Positions 59,135 to 64,000 of a stretch of DNA of 64,000 nucleotides are shown here, piece by piece (position 1 is the first letter of the stretch; the number at the start of each line of letters is the position of its first letter). The position numbers and the translations under genes are program-made. The DNA lies in the NCBI RefSeq assembly GCF_020985305.1, contig NZ_CP087588.1, positions 2,344,501 to 2,408,500 of the forward strand. The letters are read 5' to 3'. This DNA comes from Croceicoccus sp. Ery15. Lineage in GTDB: Bacteria > Pseudomonadota > Alphaproteobacteria > Sphingomonadales > Sphingomonadaceae. The notes under the pieces were generated by a model. That model searched no databases. It saw only the letters and a program-made list of their open reading frames with translations, and was not told the origin of the DNA.

Positions 59135-59989
59135 ATGACAAAGATCACCGTCGCAGCCCTGCAATGCGCCCTCGGCTCGGATGACGAGCAGGCGAATATC
59201 GCCGCCATTTCCGCTCTGGTGGAAGAGGCCGCCGGAAAAGGCGCGCAAATCGTGTTGCCGCCCGAATTATTCTCGGGCCCCTATTTCTGCCGCGAAGAGG
59301 ACGAGGCCCTGTTCGCGCTGGCGCGCCCCACTGCCGAGCACCCGTCGGTCACTGCAATGCAGGCCTTGGCGGCAAAGCTGAAGATCGCGATCCCGACCAG
59401 CTTTTTCGAACGTGACGGCCATCATTATTACAATACGCTCGCCATGATCGGCCCCGATGGCGACATCATGGGCACCTATCGCAAGACCCATATTCCCGAC
59501 GGTCCGGGTTACGAGGAGAAGTATTATTTTCGCCCCGGCAATACCGGCTTCAAGGTGTGGGACGTGTTCGGCACGCGGATCGGCGTGGGGATCTGCTGGG
59601 ACCAATGGTATCCCGAAACCGCGCGTGCCATGGCGCTGATGGGCGCGGAACTGCTGTTTTATCCTACTGCCATCGGCTCGGAGCCCTATGACGCCGATCT
59701 CGACACCAGCCGCATGTGGCGGCGGGCAATGATCGGTCATGCGGTATCGAACTGCATGCCGGTGATCGCATCGAACCGCATCGGCAGGGAAGGCGACTGC
59801 CAGACATTCTATGGCCACAGCTTCATCAGCGACGAATGGGGCGACTATGTGGAAGAGTTCGGGCGCGAGGAGACCGGCGTGCTGGTGGCGACGCTCGATC
59901 TGGCGCGCGCGGCAACGCATCGCGCGGGCATGGGCTTTTTCCGCGACCGGCGACCCCAGCTTTACGGGCGGCTGGCAGAGGATATCTGA
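59135..59989 (+). CDS. aguB: N-carbamoylputrescine amidase
   Basis: 284 residues of the nitrilase family with the Glu-Lys-Cys triad: PPELFSG near residue 42, TYRKTHIPDGPGYEEKYYF near 115, GVGICWDQWYPE near 153. The QWYPE and KYYFRPGNTGF patterns match AguB, which hydrolyses N-carbamoylputrescine to putrescine. The agmatine deiminase (aguA) is not adjacent. ATG 59135 chosen; a TTG at 59126 adds three residues. Confidence 0.92.
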   Translation: MTKITVAALQCALGSDDEQANIAAISALVEEAAGKGAQIVLPPELFSGPYFCREEDEALFALARPTAEHPSVTAMQALAAKLKIAIPTSFFERDGHHYYNTLAMIGPDGDIMGTYRKTHIPDGPGYEEKYYFRPGNTGFKVWDVFGTRIGVGICWDQWYPETARAMALMGAELLFYPTAIGSEPYDADLDTSRMWRRAMIGHAVSNCMPVIASNRIGREGDCQTFYGHSFISDEWGDYVEEFGREETGVLVATLDLARAATHRAGMGFFRDRRPQLYGRLAEDI

Positions 59990-60000
59990 CGCAGCCCGTT

Positions 60001-60504
60001 ATGGCAGGGGTACAGGGCCAGCTTTACCTGATCGGCATCGGGTCGAACATGCGCCACTGGCGTCTTGGTCCGCCATCCGCTGTCGTCCGCAAGGCGATGG
60101 CGGCGCTTGACGATGCATGCGAGGTGATCGCCGCCTCTGCAATCCTGCGGAGCGCGCCCGTCGGCCCTTCGGCGCGGGACTATGCCAATGCGGCCTGCGT
60201 CGTGCGCTGCGCGCTTTCTCCGCCCGCCATGCTCGACCTGCTGAATGGAATAGAGCATGGGTTCGGCAGACGCCGCAACGGTCAGCGCTGGCGGCAAAGG
60301 ACGCTCGATCTGGATATTCTGTTGTGGAGCGGCGGTGCCTATGTCGATCGGCGGCTGATCGTTCCGCATCGGGAAATGCGCGGACGCAGCTTTGTGCTGG
60401 GGCCGGCGGCGCGGATTGCGGGCAATTGGCGCGATCCTTTTACCGGACTTTCTGTAAGACATATGCATGCACGCTTGACCAAGCGCCGCCCCCTGCCTAG
60501 GTGA
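60001..60504 (+). CDS. folK: 2-amino-4-hydroxy-6-hydroxymethyldihydropteridine diphosphokinase
   Basis: 167 residues. It transfers pyrophosphate to hydroxymethyldihydropterin in folate synthesis. Motifs: GIGSNMRHW near residue 12, NGIEHGFGRRRNGQRWRQRTLDLDILLW near 80 (Mg-binding Asp pair), and VPHREMRGRSFVLGPAARIA near 120. ATG 60001 lies 11 bases after the aguB stop; the frame further upstream is antisense-like shadow and is ignored. It precedes tRNA-Lys. Confidence 0.95.
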   Translation: MAGVQGQLYLIGIGSNMRHWRLGPPSAVVRKAMAALDDACEVIAASAILRSAPVGPSARDYANAACVVRCALSPPAMLDLLNGIEHGFGRRRNGQRWRQRTLDLDILLWSGGAYVDRRLIVPHREMRGRSFVLGPAARIAGNWRDPFTGLSVRHMHARLTKRRPLPR

Positions 60505-60534
60505 CCCCCCTGACCGCGCAACGCGTCGTGGATC

Positions 60535-60610
60535 GGGCCCTTAGCTCAGTCGGTAGAGCAACTGACTTTTAATCAGTAGGTCGCTGGTTCGAACCCAGCA
60601 GGGCTCACCA
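60535..60610 (+). tRNA. tRNA-Lys (anticodon TTT)
   Basis: 76 bases including an encoded CCA. Acceptor stem GGGCCCT pairs with AGGGCTC (one G-U). D loop AGCTCAGTCGGTAGAGC, anticodon stem ACTGA/TCAGT with loop CTTTTAA, and T arm GCTGGTTCGAACCCAGC are all canonical. Confidence 0.98.
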
Positions 60611-60617
60611 TTTCCCG

Positions 60618-61937
60618 CTAAATGTCACCGGCACATTGTGCTGGTGTGATGGTGCCGCGGCATTCACCCAGACCGATCGTGGCAAAGCCTTCGCGGCTGG
60701 CGCTGGCGCGAAGGATCACCTCGTCGCCGTCTTCCAGAAACATGCGTGTTTCGCCGGTGGGTAGGGAAACCGGTCCTTTGCCGCCGCCGACCAGTTCCAG
60801 CAGGCTGCCGCAGCCGCTTGCGTCCGGGCCGGACAGGGTGCCCGTGCCCAACAGATCGCCGGGGCGCAGGTTGCAGCCGTTCGACGTATGATGCGCAATC
60901 ATCTGCGCCGCAGTCCAATACATATGGCGCGCGTTCGACTGGGCAAGCCGGTACGGGGTCTGGCCCGCGACGCGCATGGCGGAGGTTCGGATCGACACTT
61001 CCAGATCGATGTCGAACGCGCCATGGGCCTGATCCTTGTCATCCCACAGATAGGGCAATGGATGCGGGTCGCCCGCAGGGCGCGGGGCTTGTGCAATGCG
61101 GAAGGGGGCCAGCGCCTCGGTCGAGACGATCCATGGCGACACGCTGGTCACAAAGCTTTTGGCCAGAAAAGGGCCGAGCGGCTGGTATTCCCACGTCTGC
61201 ACATCGCGCGCGGACCAGTCGTTCAGCAGGCTGAATCCCGCAATCTGGCGCCCGGCCATACTGACGGGAACGCGATGTCCCTGTCGGTTGCCCTCGCCGA
61301 TCCAGATACCCAGCTCAAGCTCGTAGTCGAGGCGTCGGCACGGGGCGAAAGCGGGTTCAACCGCGCCGTCCGCCAGAATCTGTCCGCACGGGCGCGCTAC
61401 GGGCAAGTCGCTTACCTGCACGGAAGACGCGCGGCCGTGGTAACCGATGGGCACATGTTTATAGTTTGATAGCAATGGGTTATCGGGTCGGAACAGCCTG
61501 CCGACCGCCTCTGCATGGTGGATGCCGACATAGAAATCGGTGTAATCGCCAATCCGTGCAGGCAGGTGAAAGCGGCAATCGTCCATGGCGCAAAGCGTGG
61601 CACGCGCGGCGGCAGTGTCGTTCGCCGGACCGGACAGCCAGCCGGACAGTTCGCGTCGGAAGGCGCAGCGCGCCTCGGCTGGAAGTGCAAGGAAGGCGTT
61701 CAGCGCCTCGCCCTTTGCCGCGACTTTGGCGGCATCGGAAGCCAGGAAACCGGCCTCTGTCGCGGCACGGATGTCGACGATGTGATCGCCGATGGCGACA
61801 CCCGCGCGGGGCTGATCGTCGATTAGGTTGGAGAAAATACAGAATGGCAGATTCTGCACCGGAAAATCGGGATGGCCATTGGCATCGCCGATCCAGCTGG
61901 TGCGCGCCGGATCATGGGTTTCGTCAAGCTCGGTCAA
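60618..61937 (-). CDS. fahA: Fumarylacetoacetase
   Basis: 439 residues, the full fumarylacetoacetate hydrolase length. It ends tyrosine degradation by splitting fumarylacetoacetate to fumarate and acetoacetate. Seen: N-terminal domain (about 15-120), YTDFYVGIHHAEAVGRLFRP near 151 with the catalytic His, RRLDYELELGIWIG near 213, and NDWSARDVQTWEYQPLGPFLAKSF. With hmgA nearby it forms a homogentisate pathway locus. Its start is 233 bases from the Crp/Fnr gene. Confidence 0.95.
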   Translation of the reverse strand: MTELDETHDPARTSWIGDANGHPDFPVQNLPFCIFSNLIDDQPRAGVAIGDHIVDIRAATEAGFLASDAAKVAAKGEALNAFLALPAEARCAFRRELSGWLSGPANDTAAARATLCAMDDCRFHLPARIGDYTDFYVGIHHAEAVGRLFRPDNPLLSNYKHVPIGYHGRASSVQVSDLPVARPCGQILADGAVEPAFAPCRRLDYELELGIWIGEGNRQGHRVPVSMAGRQIAGFSLLNDWSARDVQTWEYQPLGPFLAKSFVTSVSPWIVSTEALAPFRIAQAPRPAGDPHPLPYLWDDKDQAHGAFDIDLEVSIRTSAMRVAGQTPYRLAQSNARHMYWTAAQMIAHHTSNGCNLRPGDLLGTGTLSGPDASGCGSLLELVGGGKGPVSLPTGETRMFLEDGDEVILRASASREGFATIGLGECRGTITPAQCAGDI

Positions 61938-62011
61938 TTGGGCGCTCCATGCCGGGGTAATTCATCATAAATCCTGCCGTTGAACCCGATGTCCAGACCA
62001 AGATTAATCTG

Positions 62012-62024
62012 CTTTGGATCAAAG
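62012..62024. promoter_or_regulatory. Candidate Crp/Fnr-type operator between fahA and its regulator
   Basis: CTTTG, GAT, CAAAG: five-base arms around a three-base centre, inside the divergent region of fahA and the regulator. The ATCAAA half resembles Fnr/Crp half-sites. Weak evidence. Confidence 0.35.
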
Positions 62025-62170
62025 TTCGATTTAAAGTGTCTTGCAAATCTAGAGTTTGGCCTGTTAAAAATATGTCGGGGTATCTATTAGAACAGCTACG
62101 GAATGATCATCAGCCCGATGGAAGAAATGGGGGGCGGTACTTGTCGGACGGCAGTGCCGACAGGTGGGTT

Positions 62171-62935
62171 ATGAATGGGTCGCAAAGCGCCTTTTTCAGA
62201 CAAGAGCGGGACTTCCGCACATCTGACGCCGATATTGCCACGGCCCTCGCCAATCTGGCGCGCAGGCTGGCTTTGTTCGGCGCCGAGCTTGATCTTTCCG
62301 TGTTGCATCCGGCGGTCGACCGCATCGGGGTGATCCAGCGCGACCAGCCGATCTGGGCCGACCGCAATCATAACGACCGCATCTTCGCGCTTGAAAGCGG
62401 CTTTGCCTTTGCGTTCAGCCTCTATCCGGACGGGCGCCGCCATATCGGCGATATTTTTGCACCCGGCGCGATCTGCAACTGGTCGAGCGTGTGGGGCGGC
62501 ATGCTGGTCGAAAACGTCACCTTCAAAGCCCGCTCGCGCGTGATCGTCTTCGATCGAGAGCGATTGAGCGATATCGTGGCGGACAACCGCTCTTTGCGCG
62601 AAGCAATAGAGCGGCATGAGATGGCGCGCTGCCATCGCCGGCAACAGCGCTGCCGCGGGCTTATCTCGCTGCCGGCGACCGACCGGCTGGCGCTGGCGCT
62701 GCTCGACATTCAGGACGAGCTTGCGACCGGCGGAGAGGCCGAAGAGTGGATCGGCCTGCCGCTGACCTTGCGGGAACTGGGCGATTTTACCGGCCTGACC
62801 GATGTTCATGTGTCGCGCACGCTGAAAAAATTGCAGGACACCGGCTTTATCGAAAAGCGCGGCAAAAGGCTGCGATTGAATGCCCAGCCCAAGATGCGCG
62901 CGGCGCTGGACTACCAGCAGTTCTATCTGGGCTAA
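62171..62935 (+). CDS. Crp/Fnr-family transcriptional regulator
   Basis: About 254 residues: cyclic-nucleotide-like beta-roll (about 45-160) and a C-terminal winged helix (LTLRELGDFTGLTDVHVSRTLKKLQ). No Fnr-type cysteine cluster, so it is not an iron-sulfur oxygen sensor. Flanked by fahA and hmgA, so it probably controls homogentisate catabolism; the inducer is unknown. Start is uncertain: ATG 62171 has AGGTGGG 3-4 bases upstream; the frame stays open to 62036. Confidence 0.82.
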   Translation: MNGSQSAFFRQERDFRTSDADIATALANLARRLALFGAELDLSVLHPAVDRIGVIQRDQPIWADRNHNDRIFALESGFAFAFSLYPDGRRHIGDIFAPGAICNWSSVWGGMLVENVTFKARSRVIVFDRERLSDIVADNRSLREAIERHEMARCHRRQQRCRGLISLPATDRLALALLDIQDELATGGEAEEWIGLPLTLRELGDFTGLTDVHVSRTLKKLQDTGFIEKRGKRLRLNAQPKMRAALDYQQFYLG

Positions 62936-62946
62936 GGGCGCGGCAT

Positions 62947-64000
62947 TCATTCCGTTGGCGGCAGCGTCGCCTTGGCGAAACCCGTCCAGCAATCGTCATA
63001 GGCAGGCTGCAATTCGGGCAGCGCCAGCGCGGCGGCTGTGGGCGCGATGACCCAGCGGCTTTCGAACATGAAGGCCAGCGTATCGTCCAGCTTCACAGGC
63101 GTCAGCCGGGCATCCATCGCCTTGGCCGTGCTGGCGGCATCGGGCCCGTGGCCATTCATCTGGTTGTGCAGGCTCGCCCCGCCGGGTTCGAAACCGCCGC
63201 CTTCCTTGGCATCGTACACACCGTGGATCAGGCCCATGAACTCGCTCATCACATTGCGGTGAAACCATGGCGGGCGGAACGTGTCCTCTGCGACCATCCA
63301 GCGCGGCGGAAAGATCACGAAGTCGCAATTGGCAGTACCCGGCGTTTCGGCCGGACTGGTCAGCACCGTAAAGATCGACGGATCGGGATGGTCGAAACTG
63401 ACCGTGCCGATCGTGTTGAAGCGCGCCAGATCATAACGCAGCGGTACGCTGTTCCCGTGCCATGCCACCACGTCGAATGGCGAATGGCCAAGCGTGGTGT
63501 GCCACAAATGGCCCTGAAACTTCTGCACCAGCTCGTAATCGCCGTCGCTGTCTTCGAACCATGCCACGGGCGTTTCGAAATCGCGGGGATTGGCCAGCCC
63601 GTTGGATCCGATCGGTCCCAGATCGGGAAGCTGGAACGGCGCGCCGTAATTTTCCGCGACATAGCCGCGCGCGGGGCCGTCCAGCGCGACGGTGAAGCGC
63701 ATGCCGCGCGGGATCAGCGCGATATGGCCGGGCCGCACATCCATGCGGCCAAGTTCGGTGGTAATCGCCAGCGTTCCCGTTTGCGGAACGATCAGCAGTT
63801 CGCCATCCGAAAACTGCACGGCGCGCCGCTCCATCGACCGGTTGGCGGCATAAAGATGCACGCCGATGCCCGCGCCCGTCGCCACATCGCCGTTCGCGCC
63901 ATAGGTGACAAGTCCGTCGAGCCAGTCGGTCGGCTGCTCGGGCAAGGCCAATGCGCTCCAACGCAAGCGGTTTGGGTCGACCGGACCTGCTGCCAATGGA
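62947..64000 (-). CDS. hmgA: Homogentisate 1,2-dioxygenase, 5' end beyond the window
   Basis: 351 residues are seen; the family has about 430, and the frame is open to the right edge, so the true start lies outside. Iron ligands are visible in [14 protein letters not shown] (His and Glu) and [12 protein letters not shown] (His). It cleaves homogentisate to maleylacetoacetate, two steps before fahA's reaction. It converges with the Crp/Fnr gene, 11 bases apart. Confidence 0.95.
   Translation of the reverse strand, partial: PLAAGPVDPNRLRWSALALPEQPTDWLDGLVTYGANGDVATGAGIGVHLYAANRSMERRAVQFSDGELLIVPQTGTLAITTELGRMDVRPGHIALIPRGMRFTVALDGPARGYVAENYGAPFQLPDLGPIGSNGLANPRDFETPVAWFEDSDGDYELVQKFQGHLWHTTLGHSPFDVVAWHGNSVPLRYDLARFNTIGTVSFDHPDPSIFTVLTSPAETPGTANCDFVIFPPRWMVAEDTFRPPWFHRNVMSEFMGLIHGVYDAKEGGGFEPGGASLHNQMNGHGPDAASTAKAMDARLTPVKLDDTLAFMFESRWVIAPTAAALALPELQPAYDDCWTGFAKATLPPTE

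Noticed and set aside
60535..60610. tRNA-Lys as an integration site for a mobile element
   Set aside because: No integrase gene and no partial repeat of the tRNA 3' end is seen nearby; fahA follows directly.

Overview
The window looks like chromosomal DNA of an alphaproteobacterium of the order Sphingomonadales, most likely an Erythrobacteraceae-type organism. The evidence is high-GC codon use, a serine palmitoyltransferase with its own acyl carrier protein (sphingolipid synthesis), a tonB-exbB-exbD-exbD set, a DivK-type response regulator, MipZ, a DksA that lacks most of its zinc cysteines, and remains of a gene-transfer-agent-like cluster. The species cannot be named from the sequence alone. 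Almost all of the window is core housekeeping DNA. I see no insertion sequence, no intact prophage, no CRISPR array and no rRNA.

Layout. 1-745: small envelope proteins on the minus strand. 852-6556: a methionine operon (ArsR-methyltransferase regulator, metF, two-part metH) behind a near-perfect palindrome. 6651-10256: a small protein, recQ, an SPFH membrane protein and a Flp-like pilin with a Gly/Ser tail. 10528-14053: panC, mipZ with a membrane J-domain protein, and a phosphohexomutase. 14054-20827: a possible small RNA with a strong terminator, an orphan Lhr-type helicase, the tonB cluster and a periplasmic protein. 20979-26324: hom-glpX and prs-hisN-ggct. 26481-35600: rpmI-rplT, then pheS-pheT followed by an epimerase-like gene, an SDR, prfC and two small enzymes.

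35647-38035: a nitrogen-control locus, PII-amtB-PII, with a textbook sigma-54 promoter and an NtrC-like palindrome. 38045-44241: terC, a two-domain cold-shock protein with a Gly/Arg-rich tail, argD-argF-hslO and queC. 44321-46953: an OmpA-type porin and the remnant of a gene transfer agent or phage. 47196-49899: a VTT-type membrane protein, spt-acp and divK. 49946-53344: a tightly packed DUF3572-HAD-RidA-GDPD-FemAB-like run. 53355-60610: dksA, a PilZ protein, a solute-binding lipoprotein, rsmB, msrA, aguB, folK and tRNA-Lys. 60618-64000: homogentisate catabolism (fahA, a Crp/Fnr regulator, and hmgA running off the right edge).

The best candidates for a second look are four. First is the gene transfer agent remnant, where a deletion joins the terminase N-terminus out of frame to a DUF2793 gene. 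Second is the self-overlapping operator of the ArsR-methyltransferase. Third is the Flp-like pilin with a long Gly/Ser/Asp tail and no tad genes nearby. Fourth is the HAD-RidA-GDPD-FemAB-like operon of unknown purpose. I did not find a clear new defence or mobile system. Start sites, operators and the small RNA are read by eye and are inferences where stated.
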